NCBI RefSeq assembly: GCF_014646195.1
Contig: NZ_BMMZ01000010.1
Location: 62,001-126,000 of the forward strand
Length of the DNA stretch: 64,000 bases
Reading direction: 5' to 3'
Source of the DNA: Microlunatus endophyticus
GTDB taxonomy: Bacteria; Actinomycetota; Actinomycetes; Propionibacteriales; Propionibacteriaceae
In this document: positions 22,975-32,123 of the stretch, piece after piece
Layout: each line of letters begins with the position of its first letter
How positions within the stretch are numbered: position 1 is the stretch's first letter
The notes under the pieces: generated by a model
What the model saw: the letters and a program-made list of their open reading frames with translations, nothing else
Told to the model about the DNA's origin: nothing
The model's database searches: none
Position numbers and translations under genes: made by a program

Positions 22975-24200
22975 GGTTGACCGAAACCCTGCGGATCGCC
23001 CTGGATGCGATCCGTACCCATCGGTTGCGTTCCCTGCTGACCGTGCTGGGGATCTGGATCGGCATCGCCTCCGTGGTGCTGACGGTCGGCCTGGGACAGG
23101 GTGCCTCGGCCTCGGTCAAGAGCGAGATCAGCGCCCTGGGCAGCAATCTCTTGATCATCTCGCCGGGATCGACCACCTCGACCAGCGGTGTCCGCGGCGG
23201 GTTCGGCTCCGCGACCACGTTGACCTTCGACGACGCCACCGCCTTGCAGGACAAGGATGTCGCGCCGGACATCTCGGCCGTCGCACCGGTCGCCTCATCC
23301 AGCGAGGTGCTGACGGCCGGCACCACCACCTGGACCTCGACGGTCGTCGGCAGTACGCCGCAGTGGGCTAATGTCAGGTCCCGGACAGTGTCGAGCGGAC
23401 GGTTCTTCACCGAGGACGAGTACAACTCCGGCGCGCGGGTCGCGGTGCTCGGCGAGGAAACGGTCTCCGAGCTTTTCAGCGGCGGCAGCGCGGTCGGGCA
23501 GACGATCTCGGTCAACGGCACCGATCTGACGGTGATCGGCGTCCTCGCCTCGACCGGATCCACCAGCGGAACCAGTGACGAGGACGACACCGTCGTGGTC
23601 CCGTACACGACCGGCCAGCAGCGACTGGGGATCGGGTCCACCGGCTCGGTCAGCACGATCTACCTGCAGGCGAAGGATTCCGACGCTCTGTCGGCCGCCT
23701 ACCAGGAGGCCAACGCTGCCCTGCTGACCCGACACGACGTCACCAGCGACGATGCCGACTTCAGCATCACCAGTCAGCAGTCGCTGCTCACGGCGGCGAC
23801 CAGCACCAGCAAGACGCTGACCATCCTGCTCGGCGGCATCGCGGCGATCTCCCTGCTGGTGGGCGGGATCGGCGTCATGAACATCATGTTGGTGTCGGTG
23901 TCGGAGCGGGTCCGTGAGATCGGCCTGCGCAAGGCGCTCGGTGCGACCCCCCGGGTGATCAGGAGCCAGTTCCTGCTCGAAGCGATCGCCCTCAGTGTGG
24001 TGGGCGGTCTGCTGGGCATCGGGGTCGGCTGGCTCGGCGCCGTCGTCCTGCCCAAACTCATCAACCAACCCGTGACACTGTCGGCCTGGGCCTCCGCGGG
24101 GGCTCTCTTCGTCGCCATCGGCGTCGGAATCGTCGCCGGTGTCTATCCCGCGGGACGTGCAGCACGTCTCGCGCCTATTGACGCGCTGAGGAGCGAATGA
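22971..24200 (+). CDS. MacB-type ABC transporter permease
   Basis: A 409-residue permease of the MacB/FtsX class. The first helix follows a basic segment (RTHRLRSLLTVLGIWIGIASVV). A large external MacB-PCD domain fills about residues 45-270. Three C-terminal helices follow, at about 281-306, 330-355 and 365-395, with the family motif SVSERVREIGLRKALGATPRVI in the cytoplasmic loop. Such mechanotransducing permeases do not move substrate through the membrane but push it outward via the adaptor. The presence of two adaptors in this operon is unusual. The following lipoprotein starts at or next to its stop codon. Confidence 0.92.
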   Translation: MRLTETLRIALDAIRTHRLRSLLTVLGIWIGIASVVLTVGLGQGASASVKSEISALGSNLLIISPGSTTSTSGVRGGFGSATTLTFDDATALQDKDVAPDISAVAPVASSSEVLTAGTTTWTSTVVGSTPQWANVRSRTVSSGRFFTEDEYNSGARVAVLGEETVSELFSGGSAVGQTISVNGTDLTVIGVLASTGSTSGTSDEDDTVVVPYTTGQQRLGIGSTGSVSTIYLQAKDSDALSAAYQEANAALLTRHDVTSDDADFSITSQQSLLTAATSTSKTLTILLGGIAAISLLVGGIGVMNIMLVSVSERVREIGLRKALGATPRVIRSQFLLEAIALSVVGGLLGIGVGWLGAVVLPKLINQPVTLSAWASAGALFVAIGVGIVAGVYPAGRAARLAPIDALRSE

Positions 24201-24202
24201 TC

Positions 24203-25150
24203 ATGGAACTCCGATTCCCGAAGGCAGCCGGCCGGACGGCATCACGGACGGCCGCACTGGGTTCGATCGCCGCACTGGCGATCGTGCTCGCCAGCTGCTC
24301 CTCATCGTCCAGCCAGCAGGCCTCTTCCGGCGGATCCGCCGCAGCACAGCCCAACGCGGGTACCCAGACCGGCGCTCCGGCCGGTAACGGCCAGAATGCG
24401 GCAGCGGCGCAGGGCACGTTCGGACTGATCGCCGAGGTCGATGGAAAGACACTGCAAGTGCAGAGCTCGTCCGATCAGACCGCGGTGACGTACACGTCCA
24501 AGACCACGATCGAGCAGGTCAAGACCGTTACCTCCAAGGACATCGCCGCCGGCTGGTGCGCCACCGTGGTGAGCAGCACCAAGTCGAGCTCCTCGGCCGG
24601 CACCGCCCCGTCCAAGATCACCGCGACCTCGGTCTCGCTGACCAAGCCCAGCGGCTCCACCTGCGGCGGCTTCGGCGGTGCGGCAGGTGGTAGCGGCGGC
24701 GGCTTCAGCGGCGGCCAGCGGCCGAGCGGCGCGCCGAGCAACTTCCCCGGCGGTGGCAAAGCCGCATCGGCCCGGCCGACCAACATGCCGGGCGGCAACG
24801 CGAGCGCCCGCGCGAACATGGGGACCTTCGCCAGCGGCAAGATCACCAAGGTCTCCGGCTCCAGCTTCGTGATCGACGCCGTCTCCCGCACCCGGGGATC
24901 GCAGTCGTCTTCGACGGCCAGGACGCAGGCAGTCACGGTGACACTCACCGGGAGCAGCAAGATCACCGCCCAGGCGACCGCCAAGTCCTCGGCGATCAAA
25001 GAGGGCCTGTGCGTTCGAGCGAACGGCAAGACCGACAGCACCGGTGCGGTAGCAGCCACGGCCTTGGTGCTGTCGTCGGCGACCAAGGGAACCTGCACGG
25101 AGACCGGCTTCGGCGGCTTCGGCGGCCAACGCGGAGGAACCAATGGCTAA
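24203..25150 (+). CDS. Secreted lipoprotein with DUF5666-like repeats, part of the efflux operon
   Basis: A 315-residue lipoprotein: signal segment SIAALAIVLASC gives a lipobox (LASC) with Cys-anchored export, then a Ser/Gln/Gly-rich linker. Two related beta-rich modules follow: GTFGLIAEVDGKTLQVQSSS with TSKTTIEQV, and GKITKVSGSSFVIDAVS with LTGSSKITAQ. Each ends with a Cys-bearing segment. These repeats resemble the OB-fold DUF5666. Gly/Pro-rich stretches separate them. ATG 24203 has GAGGAG 9 bases upstream; ATG 24197, overlapping the permease stop, is an alternative. The next gene starts within its last codons. It may capture substrate or cap the transporter outside the cell. Confidence 0.78.
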   Translation: MELRFPKAAGRTASRTAALGSIAALAIVLASCSSSSSQQASSGGSAAAQPNAGTQTGAPAGNGQNAAAAQGTFGLIAEVDGKTLQVQSSSDQTAVTYTSKTTIEQVKTVTSKDIAAGWCATVVSSTKSSSSAGTAPSKITATSVSLTKPSGSTCGGFGGAAGGSGGGFSGGQRPSGAPSNFPGGGKAASARPTNMPGGNASARANMGTFASGKITKVSGSSFVIDAVSRTRGSQSSSTARTQAVTVTLTGSSKITAQATAKSSAIKEGLCVRANGKTDSTGAVAATALVLSSATKGTCTETGFGGFGGQRGGTNG

Positions 25151-27512
25151 GAAGCGCAGGCGGGCACGTACCCGCACCACGGTGATCACCTCGGTTGTGG
25201 TGCTGGCGGTGGTGGCCGCCGGCTGGATGGGCTACCGCGCCCACGCCGCCGAGACCAGTGCTGACGACTACGTCACCAGCACGGTCACCAAGGGCGACGT
25301 GAACGAGTACCTCGACCTGAGCGGGACCGTCTCCGAGTCGAACCAGTCCTCGGTCGGATTCCCGACCTCGGGCACGGTGACCTCGGTTGATGTCGCTCTC
25401 GACGACACCGTGAAGAAGGGCCAGAAGCTTGCAACCATGGACGACACCTCGCTGAAGCTGGCCGTCACGCAGGCGAAGGCGAATCTCGCCTCGGCCAAAG
25501 AGGCGCTGGCCGAGGCCGAGGACAGCGATTCGTCGAGTTCCTCCAGCTCGTCCAGCTCCTCGAGCGCGTCGGCGTCCCCATCGGCGTCGACGAGTGCCGC
25601 TGCCACGAGCGGGGGTTCGAAGAGCTCGACAACCCAGGGTTCGGGCACCACCTCGCAAGGCGCCGGCAGCACGTCCCAGGGTTCGGGCAAGACGTCCGAG
25701 CAGGGCTCCGGCTCCACGTCCCAGCAGGGCTCCGGCACCACGACCCAGCAGGGCTCGGGCTCCACGTCCCAGGGATCCGGCACGAGCACGGGTAGCAAGG
25801 GATCCGGCACGAGCAGCACGGGATCCAGCGGCAGCGCCCAGCTGCAGAAATTGGAGCAGCAGGTCAAGCAGGACGCCAAGGATCTCTCGGCCGCCCAGTC
25901 GACTCTGAACGACGATCTCACGGCGGAACAGACGGCGTGCAAAGCCATCGGCGTCGAAACGCCGAGCCCGTCGAGCACGCCGAGCGACACCACGTCACCG
26001 ACGGAGACCCCCACCGAGTCACCGAGCGAGTCCACGACGCCGACAGAGACTGCCACCGAGTCGGCCAGCCCGAGTCCCACTGACTCGGCGTCCAGCGAAA
26101 CACCGTCCTCGACGCCGACGGATTCCACGTCGGCCAGCCCGAGCGAGACGCCGACCGATTCGGCTTCGGCAACCGCCTCCGACACAGCGACCGACGACGC
26201 GGACACGACGGGTCAGAACGCCGATTACGTCATCGGCTCGGCGAACGTCGAGTCCGTCGACGATCCGACTTCGACGTCAACCGCGACCCAGCTCAATCAG
26301 GACGACATCAACACCTGCGTCAATGCCATGAAGGCGGCTGTCACGGCACAGCAGAAGGTCACCACCCTGCAGTCGACGAGTGGCAATGACCTCACGACGC
26401 TGTCAGCCGCAGTCCAGAAGGCCGCGCAGGCCGTGTCCAGCAGCACCTCCGGCAGCCAGAGCACCGGCAGCACGACGTCCAGCAGCCAGAGTTCTGCGAG
26501 CAAACCGAGTAGCACCAGCACGTCGGGTTCGACCACCAGTAACCCGACGACCGGAACCACAACCGGGAAGTCTTCAACCGGCGTCGCGGCCGGCGGCACA
26601 ACGACGACCCAGCAGCCGTCCGGTAGCAGCTCGTCCGGCTCGGGTCAGCCCACCGCATCGGCGACAAGCCAAACGAGCACTTCCACATCCGGCAAGGCTC
26701 TCTCGGGTGGCTCCGGAGGCACCAGCGGCGCAGCCGGTTCGTCGGCCTCGTCCAGCGCGGCCGCGACCCAGGGCGGATCGGGCCAGGGCGGGACGACCAC
26801 TGTCGCGGAGGCCAAGGCGACCGTGACCACCGACAAGATCGCTCTGAAGCTCGCCGAGAAGCAGCTCAGCGAGGCGACGATCAAGGCCCCGATCGCGGGC
26901 ACGGTGGCCAGCCTCGGCTTCGCCACCGGTGACTCGGTCTCCACCAGTGACGAGATCACGATCACCGGCAAGGGTGCGACCGTGATCACTGTCGACGTGC
27001 CCGAAGCCAAGCTGGATTCAGTCAAGAAGGGCCAGCAGGCGACGGTGGGCACCAACAACTCCGCCGGTGAGATCACAACCGTCGGACTGCTGCCGACGTC
27101 GGATTCGACGAGCAGCTCCGACAGTGCGACCTATCCGGTCACGATCACTGTTGCCGACCCGCGTGATGATCTTGCCGATGGCACCACGACCAATGTCAAG
27201 ATCCTGATGGCCCAGGTCACCGATGTGGTCCAGGTACCGGTGTCTGCCGTCACCCAGAACGGAACCTCGGGGACGGTGACCGTGCTGAAGAACGGCGAGG
27301 CACAGCGTACGAGGGTGCAGATCGGGGCTGTGGGGTCGACGACTGCCCAGATCACGTCCGGCCTGACGGTCGGCGAGACCGTGGTGATCGCCGATCGGAG
27401 CGAGGCGCTCCCGTCATCGAACTCCTCGACCACCAGCACCCGTAGCTTCGGCGGCAGCGGCAGCTTCAGTGGCGGCGGCAGCTTCGGCGGTACGGGATCC
27501 GGACGACGCTGA
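25143..27512 (+). CDS. Second HlyD/MacA-like adaptor with very large Ser/Thr-rich inserts
   Basis: A 789-residue protein whose two ends are an ordinary adaptor: a transmembrane helix (TVITSVVVLAVVAAGWMGY), first half-lipoyl piece (LSGTVSESNQSSVGFPTSG, KKGQKLATMDDTSL), then much later the second half (ATIKAPIAGTVASLGFATGD) and beta-barrel domains. Between them about 430 residues are inserted, near residues 125-555. These consist of three low-complexity zones: a QGSGSTS-type repeat, a Pro/Thr/Glu/Ser zone, and a Ser/Thr/Gly zone, separated by two predicted coiled-coil helices with one Cys each. The insert sits where the coiled-coil hairpin of adaptors normally is and may span the thick wall. 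It is the last gene of the operon and ends 4 bases before a convergent gene. Confidence 0.85.
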   Translation: MAKKRRRARTRTTVITSVVVLAVVAAGWMGYRAHAAETSADDYVTSTVTKGDVNEYLDLSGTVSESNQSSVGFPTSGTVTSVDVALDDTVKKGQKLATMDDTSLKLAVTQAKANLASAKEALAEAEDSDSSSSSSSSSSSSASASPSASTSAAATSGGSKSSTTQGSGTTSQGAGSTSQGSGKTSEQGSGSTSQQGSGTTTQQGSGSTSQGSGTSTGSKGSGTSSTGSSGSAQLQKLEQQVKQDAKDLSAAQSTLNDDLTAEQTACKAIGVETPSPSSTPSDTTSPTETPTESPSESTTPTETATESASPSPTDSASSETPSSTPTDSTSASPSETPTDSASATASDTATDDADTTGQNADYVIGSANVESVDDPTSTSTATQLNQDDINTCVNAMKAAVTAQQKVTTLQSTSGNDLTTLSAAVQKAAQAVSSSTSGSQSTGSTTSSSQSSASKPSSTSTSGSTTSNPTTGTTTGKSSTGVAAGGTTTTQQPSGSSSSGSGQPTASATSQTSTSTSGKALSGGSGGTSGAAGSSASSSAAATQGGSGQGGTTTVAEAKATVTTDKIALKLAEKQLSEATIKAPIAGTVASLGFATGDSVSTSDEITITGKGATVITVDVPEAKLDSVKKGQQATVGTNNSAGEITTVGLLPTSDSTSSSDSATYPVTITVADPRDDLADGTTTNVKILMAQVTDVVQVPVSAVTQNGTSGTVTVLKNGEAQRTRVQIGAVGSTTAQITSGLTVGETVVIADRSEALPSSNSSTTSTRSFGGSGSFSGGGSFGGTGSGRR

Positions 27513-27516
27513 GCGA

Positions 27517-29094
27517 TCAGCGGCCGCCCGGCGCCTGGGACGGTCTGACCGGTCGGCCGGCGAGCCGATCGGTCAGCCGGCCGCCGGAAAGCACGACGGT
27601 CCCCCGGACCAGCACCTGATCGATACCTTCGGAGAGCTGCTTCGGATCCTCGAAGGTGGCCCGGTCGCGTACGGCCGAAGGGTCGACCAGGGCAAGGTCG
27701 GCGATCCCACCCACCCGTACCCGGCCATGATCGGCCAGCCCGTAGCGTACGGCTGCGTTGTGGGCGGACAACCCGGCCAGCTCGGGCCAGCTGAAATCAC
27801 CGCGCTCCCGGCCGAACAGGCTGTACATCCGTGCCGCGCAGCCGTAGGCCCTGGGGTGCGGGGCACCACCGAAGAAGATCCCGTCCGAGCCTGAACAGGC
27901 CCCGGACAACGAGAACTGCCGAGCAAGATCATCATCTGTCCGCGGCTTCGGAATGATCATCACAGTGGTCGCGGCCAGATATGACTCGGCGAGCACCTGA
28001 TAGGCCAGGTGCAACGGGTCGAGTCCCCGTCGCAGCCCTGCCTCGGCCAGCGTCAGCCCCTCCAGATCAGCGTTGGCCGGGTTTCCCGCACCGGCCAGCC
28101 GCAGCCGGTCCGCCCAGCCCGACCGCAGATTGGTGTCGGCACCCATCCGGGCCTCGAATTCGGCCTGCAATGTCGGCCATTGGCTGTGATCACGAAGGAT
28201 CTGGGCAGCTTCGGCGTTGCCCCGGGCGACGAGATCACGCGGCAGCAACGCCATGCTGAGCAGGCTGAATCCCGCGAAGTACGGGTAGGCGTCCCAGCTC
28301 AGGTCGACATCGGCCCGCCGGGCGCGCTCTAACAGCTCGGCCATCAGATCCGGGCGAGCGTGGAAATGCGAGATGTGACCCTTGACGCCCGCAGCGCGAC
28401 AGATCGTGATCAACTCGTCCACGGCGGTGGCCGAATTCTCTTCGTAGCCGCGGATGTGAGACACGTAGAGGCCGCCGACCGCCGCGACCGGGGCGCAGAG
28501 CGCAGCGAGCTCGGCCGGGTCGGTGAAGCTGCCCGGCACATAGTCCAGCCCCGAGGACAGGCCGACCGCGCCCTCGGTCAATCCGGTCTCGACCATCGTG
28601 ATCATGGACTTCAGCTCGTCCCGGCTCGGTCTTCGGGACTCCCGTCCGAGGACCTCATAGCGGATCGTCCCGGCGGGCAGCAGGTAGCCGACGTTGAGCC
28701 GGGTGGTGCCGTCCCAGGTCTCCAGCAGCGCACCCACTCCACCTCCGGCATAGGTGGGATGGGCGCCCAGCAGCGGGCCGAAATAGTCGGTCGCATAGCG
28801 GCCGTCGCCGGGTGCGTACGAGACGCCGTCCTGCCCGGTGATCACGGTGGTCACTCCGGATCGCAGCAGCGCCAGTTGCACGTCATCGTCCAAGATCCGC
28901 GCGTCGGCGTGAGAGTGCGCGTCGATCCCGCCGGGCATGATCAACAATCCTTCGGCGTCGATGATCTTGTCCGACGGGCGGGAGCCCGCCTGTGGACCGA
29001 TGGCGACGATGCGTTCGTCCTCGATCAGCACGTCACTCTCGTGCTGGCCGTCGATCGGATCGACGATCTGCCCGCCGGCAATCAAAGTGATCAT
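27517..29094 (-). CDS. D-aminoacylase-like amidohydrolase (N-acyl-D-amino acid deacylase family)
   Basis: A 525-residue metal-dependent amidohydrolase starting at ATG 29094 after CGGAG; a longer frame to 29193 would overlap the upstream gene. The metal-binding DAHSHADAR lies near residue 59. GHISHFH supplies further ligands, and the C-terminal strand holds PHPRAYG and the final beta sandwich. In classical D-aminoacylases a Cys in GNCGFS bridges the metal; here that position reads GQDGVS, so the site is altered. Substrates are probably N-acyl-D-amino acids or related amides. It closes a five-gene minus-strand run with D-amino acid and amino-sugar enzymes. Confidence 0.82.
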   Translation of the reverse strand: MITLIAGGQIVDPIDGQHESDVLIEDERIVAIGPQAGSRPSDKIIDAEGLLIMPGGIDAHSHADARILDDDVQLALLRSGVTTVITGQDGVSYAPGDGRYATDYFGPLLGAHPTYAGGGVGALLETWDGTTRLNVGYLLPAGTIRYEVLGRESRRPSRDELKSMITMVETGLTEGAVGLSSGLDYVPGSFTDPAELAALCAPVAAVGGLYVSHIRGYEENSATAVDELITICRAAGVKGHISHFHARPDLMAELLERARRADVDLSWDAYPYFAGFSLLSMALLPRDLVARGNAEAAQILRDHSQWPTLQAEFEARMGADTNLRSGWADRLRLAGAGNPANADLEGLTLAEAGLRRGLDPLHLAYQVLAESYLAATTVMIIPKPRTDDDLARQFSLSGACSGSDGIFFGGAPHPRAYGCAARMYSLFGRERGDFSWPELAGLSAHNAAVRYGLADHGRVRVGGIADLALVDPSAVRDRATFEDPKQLSEGIDQVLVRGTVVLSGGRLTDRLAGRPVRPSQAPGGR

Positions 29095-29129
29095 GATCAG
29101 CTCCGCTCCCGAAGAAGAGTTCGGGCGTT

Positions 29130-30383
29130 CTAGAAGTAGGTCGGAATGGCGCCGCGCACGCGGTCGTTCTCGACCAGCAGGGCCGAGCGCCACTTGTCGA
29201 ACATGGTGCAGGGATGCGAAAGTCCTAGCCGGACGACCTCCCCGACGGCCAGCGATCCCGGTTCGGAGAGCCGGACGTAGGCGTGCTGGTCGTTGGTGTT
29301 GAAGACCTCGGCGGCCGGTGCGTCGACCAGGTCACCGTCCCGGACCACCTTCTGCACGACCGGGAGCCCGGCGTCGTACGGGATGTCCCGCTTGCCCACG
29401 TCCAGCAGGACAAGATCAGCTTCGGGATGGGAGATCACCCGAGCCCAGACATGGGCGGCGGCAACGAAAACCGGCCCGGTCCGGGTGGCCGCCGGCGTCG
29501 AGCGCTTGTAGGTCCCGTCGTCATGCACGACGTAGGCCCCGGACCTCAATACCAGGCGCGCATTCGGTGCCACGGCCGCGATCGGACCGAGGATCTCCAC
29601 GACCAGATCGAAGAGTGCACTGCCGCCGGCGGTGATCACCACCTCGTCCGTCTCGACCAGTGGAGACAGCTCCGCGACCAGCTCACCCATCGCCGTCAGG
29701 AAACTCCGAACACCGGCGATCCGCTGGTCACCCTCACCCGGTACCGATCCTTCATAGCCCGCGATTCCTCGCAGCTGCAGTCGCGGTGACTCGACCACCG
29801 CCCGCGCGATGGCCAGCGCATCGTCATGATCACGGACGCCGGCACGGGCCTTGGGGTGCCCGATCTCGAGGCAGACCGACAGCGGGCGTTCGGCACCTGC
29901 GGCAGTCAGCGCCTCGGTCATCAGTCGTACGCCCTCGGCCGAGTCGACCCAGGTGATCACCTCGAAGTCGGGGTCGGAGTCCTGCTCCCGTGCGAGCCAG
30001 GCGAGTCCCTGTGGAGACAGGAACTCGTTGGCCACCACGACACGACCGATGCCGGCATCCCGAGCCACCCGCAGCTGCGCCTCGTTGGCGACGGTGATCG
30101 CCCAGGCGCCCTGTTGCAACTGCCAGGACCACAGTGCCGGGCACATCGTCGTCTTGCCGTGCGGAGCGATCGATGCGCCGTGCTCGGTGACCCACGACTG
30201 CATGGTCGTGATGTTGTGATCCACGTCGTCCAGATCGAGGGTGAATATCGGCGTGGACAGTTCATCGAGACCAAGATCAACCTCCGGGCCACGACACTGG
30301 GCGGCAGCCAGCGTCGCACTCCAGTTCTTGTCCCGTACGTCCAGCTCGATCAGATGGCCGCGAACGGCATCAAGGCGTGTCAC
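29130..30383 (-). CDS. D-threonine aldolase/D-serine dehydratase-like PLP enzyme (amino acid deaminase)
   Basis: A 417-residue fold-type III PLP enzyme. The PLP lysine is in PHGKTTM (about K77), and the zinc-binding His-Cys pair of D-serine dehydratase/D-threonine aldolase types is in SHPCTMFDKW (about residues 390-392). The barrel motif RGIAGYEGSVPG and the phosphate-binding VITAGGSALFD are present. It should act on a D-amino acid, giving a keto acid and ammonia or glycine and an aldehyde. The start is GTG 30383: TACTGT lies exactly six bases upstream, a leaderless promoter, although the preceding gene ends only 20 bases away. The downstream amidohydrolase could supply its D-amino acid. Confidence 0.85.
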   Translation of the reverse strand: MTRLDAVRGHLIELDVRDKNWSATLAAAQCRGPEVDLGLDELSTPIFTLDLDDVDHNITTMQSWVTEHGASIAPHGKTTMCPALWSWQLQQGAWAITVANEAQLRVARDAGIGRVVVANEFLSPQGLAWLAREQDSDPDFEVITWVDSAEGVRLMTEALTAAGAERPLSVCLEIGHPKARAGVRDHDDALAIARAVVESPRLQLRGIAGYEGSVPGEGDQRIAGVRSFLTAMGELVAELSPLVETDEVVITAGGSALFDLVVEILGPIAAVAPNARLVLRSGAYVVHDDGTYKRSTPAATRTGPVFVAAAHVWARVISHPEADLVLLDVGKRDIPYDAGLPVVQKVVRDGDLVDAPAAEVFNTNDQHAYVRLSEPGSLAVGEVVRLGLSHPCTMFDKWRSALLVENDRVRGAIPTYF

Positions 30384-30389
30384 AGGACG

Positions 30390-30395
30390 ACAGTA
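30390..30395 (-). promoter_or_regulatory. Leaderless -10 element inside the D-amino acid operon
   Basis: On the minus strand TACTGT is followed by CGTCCT and then GTG 30383. This is the same six-base spacing seen at upp, menB and 17675. It would allow the last two genes to be expressed apart from the kinase/epimerase genes. Confidence 0.5.
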
Positions 30396-30403
30396 ACGCC
30401 GCG

Positions 30404-31441
30404 TCAGTAGCCGAGGTCGCGGTGGTACACGTTCCGCAGCGGCATGCCGTCCCGCCAGCGGCCGAGATTGTCGATGAACAGGTCGATCAGAGTCGACTTC
30501 TCCGAGGCGACCACCGATGCCGAGTGTGCAGAGATGAGGACGTCGTCGCGGTCCCACAGCGGTGAGTCGTCCGGGAGCGGCTCCGGGTCGGTAACGTCGA
30601 GCGCGGCGCCGCCGAGCCGTCCGCCGCCGGGCAGCCCGTTGATCAACACCTCCTCCAACGCCGACTGGTCCAGCACCTGTCCGCGGCCGACGTTGATCAC
30701 GATCGCCCCATCCGGCAGTGACCGGATCAGCTCACCGGTGATCATGCCGGCGGTCTCGGAGGTGATCGGCGTCGCGAGCACCAGGACGTCGGTGCGTGGG
30801 ATGATCTTGCCCAGGACCCCGGTGTCACCGATCTCCACCCCGGGCAGGTCGGGCCGGCTGCCGCCGGGCCGGCCGAGTCCGGTCACTCGGGCTCCCAGCG
30901 CGGCGAAACCTGTTGCCGTACGCCGGCCGATCTCGCCCAGGCCGATCACCGTCACCGCCCGGCCGGCCAAGGTCCGGGCCTGGTAGCGCTGCCAGCGATG
31001 CGCCGTCTGCCGGGCGCGGAGCGCGGGCAGGTCGCGCAGGAAGTGCAATGCCCCGGCCAGGGCGAATTCGGCGAGCGGGATCGCATGCACCCCCGCGGCG
31101 GTGGTGATCACCACGTCGGAGTCATCGAGGTCCAGCCGGCCGACCATTCCTGCGACACCCACGTAGGTGGCCTGGATCCAGCGCAGCGCGGGGCTGTTCT
31201 GCAGCGTCTGCTCCGGTTCCATCCAATCGAACCCGAGGGTGATGCCAGCCCGGGACAGGACCTTGCGCCAGCGCTCCTGACCTTCCGGGTCCAGCTCGGG
31301 ACGCCGCCCGGCCCAATCGCCGGCGAATCTCGGCTGCGGCACCAGGTCGGCCTCGTACACCACCTCACCCGGCCAGGCATCGCAGAGCCGGTCGACGAGC
31401 GAATCCGCGAGATGGCTGGTGATCACAATGGTCTCGGTCAT
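30404..31441 (-). CDS. D-2-hydroxyacid dehydrogenase
   Basis: A 345-residue NAD(P)-dependent oxidoreductase starting at ATG 31441, one base after the NanE stop, with GAGGAG 7 bases upstream. The nucleotide-binding motif is VIGLGEIGRRTA; the following strand ends GLGRPGG, with Arg instead of the acidic residue usual for NAD, so NADP is likely (inference). Catalytic residues are Arg in INVGRGQVLD, an acidic residue in DVTDPEPLP and His in LISAHSAS. It interconverts a D-2-hydroxyacid and a 2-keto acid such as lactate/pyruvate, glyoxylate or hydroxypyruvate. Between an amino-sugar and a D-amino acid step, it could handle D-lactate from muramic acid or a deaminated D-serine product. Confidence 0.87.
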   Translation of the reverse strand: MTETIVITSHLADSLVDRLCDAWPGEVVYEADLVPQPRFAGDWAGRRPELDPEGQERWRKVLSRAGITLGFDWMEPEQTLQNSPALRWIQATYVGVAGMVGRLDLDDSDVVITTAAGVHAIPLAEFALAGALHFLRDLPALRARQTAHRWQRYQARTLAGRAVTVIGLGEIGRRTATGFAALGARVTGLGRPGGSRPDLPGVEIGDTGVLGKIIPRTDVLVLATPITSETAGMITGELIRSLPDGAIVINVGRGQVLDQSALEEVLINGLPGGGRLGGAALDVTDPEPLPDDSPLWDRDDVLISAHSASVVASEKSTLIDLFIDNLGRWRDGMPLRNVYHRDLGY

Positions 31442-31442
31442 C

Positions 31443-32123
31443 TCAGATCTCCTCGTGCAAGGCATCGACGAACCAGCGGGTGATCGATGTCGGATAAGTG
31501 ATCGCAGTGCCCACGACCACCGCATGGGCACCCGCCTGCAGGCACGCGCCGGCCTGCTCGGCGGTACGGATCCGGCCCTCCGCGAGCACCGGCACCTCCA
31601 CCGCCGACGCCAGGTCCCGTACCAGGTCGACGTCAGGGCCCTCGGAGCGTGGTCGAGCTCCGGTATAGCCGGCCAGCGTGCTACTGATCAGGTCGGCACC
31701 GGCAGCAGCGCTGGCCAGGCCGTCCTCAAGATCACCGACATCTGCCATCACCAGCGCATCCGTACGATCATGGATCGTCGCGATCACCTCGGCCAGGTCC
31801 AGACCGTCGGGACGGGGCCGGCGGGTGCCATCGATCGCGACGATCCCGGCACCCGCTGCGGCAACCGCAACGGCGTGATCGACCGTAGGCGTGATGTAGA
31901 CACCCTCCGAGCCGACCTTGACCAACCCGATGACCGGCACGTCGACCGCGGCACGGATCAGCCGGATGTCATCGAGTCCCTTGGCCCGGATACCCACCGC
32001 ACCGCCCGCGACAGCTGCTTCGGCCATCCGCCGCATCACGTCGGGATCGAAGAGCGGTTCACCGGGATATGCCTGGCACGAAACGATCAGGCCGCCCTCG
32101 AGCCGGCCGAGCGGATTGATCAT
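31443..32123 (-). CDS. nanE: N-acylmannosamine-6-phosphate 2-epimerase
   Basis: This 226-residue TIM-barrel enzyme converts N-acetylmannosamine-6-phosphate to N-acetylglucosamine-6-phosphate. The start GGLIVSCQAYPGEPLFD and the following GGAVGIRAKG are diagnostic NanE sequence. GLVKVGSEGVYITPT, VMADVGDLEDGLASAAAGAD, STLAGYTG and VLAEGRIRTAEQA complete the barrel strands and phosphate site. ATG 32123 overlaps the kinase stop by four bases (ATGA) with GGGAGAG upstream, so kinase and epimerase are coupled: the ROK kinase likely makes the phosphate NanE uses. No sialic acid lyase (NanA) is in the window, so ManNAc may arrive by another route. Confidence 0.92.
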   Translation of the reverse strand: MINPLGRLEGGLIVSCQAYPGEPLFDPDVMRRMAEAAVAGGAVGIRAKGLDDIRLIRAAVDVPVIGLVKVGSEGVYITPTVDHAVAVAAAGAGIVAIDGTRRPRPDGLDLAEVIATIHDRTDALVMADVGDLEDGLASAAAGADLISSTLAGYTGARPRSEGPDVDLVRDLASAVEVPVLAEGRIRTAEQAGACLQAGAHAVVVGTAITYPTSITRWFVDALHEEI

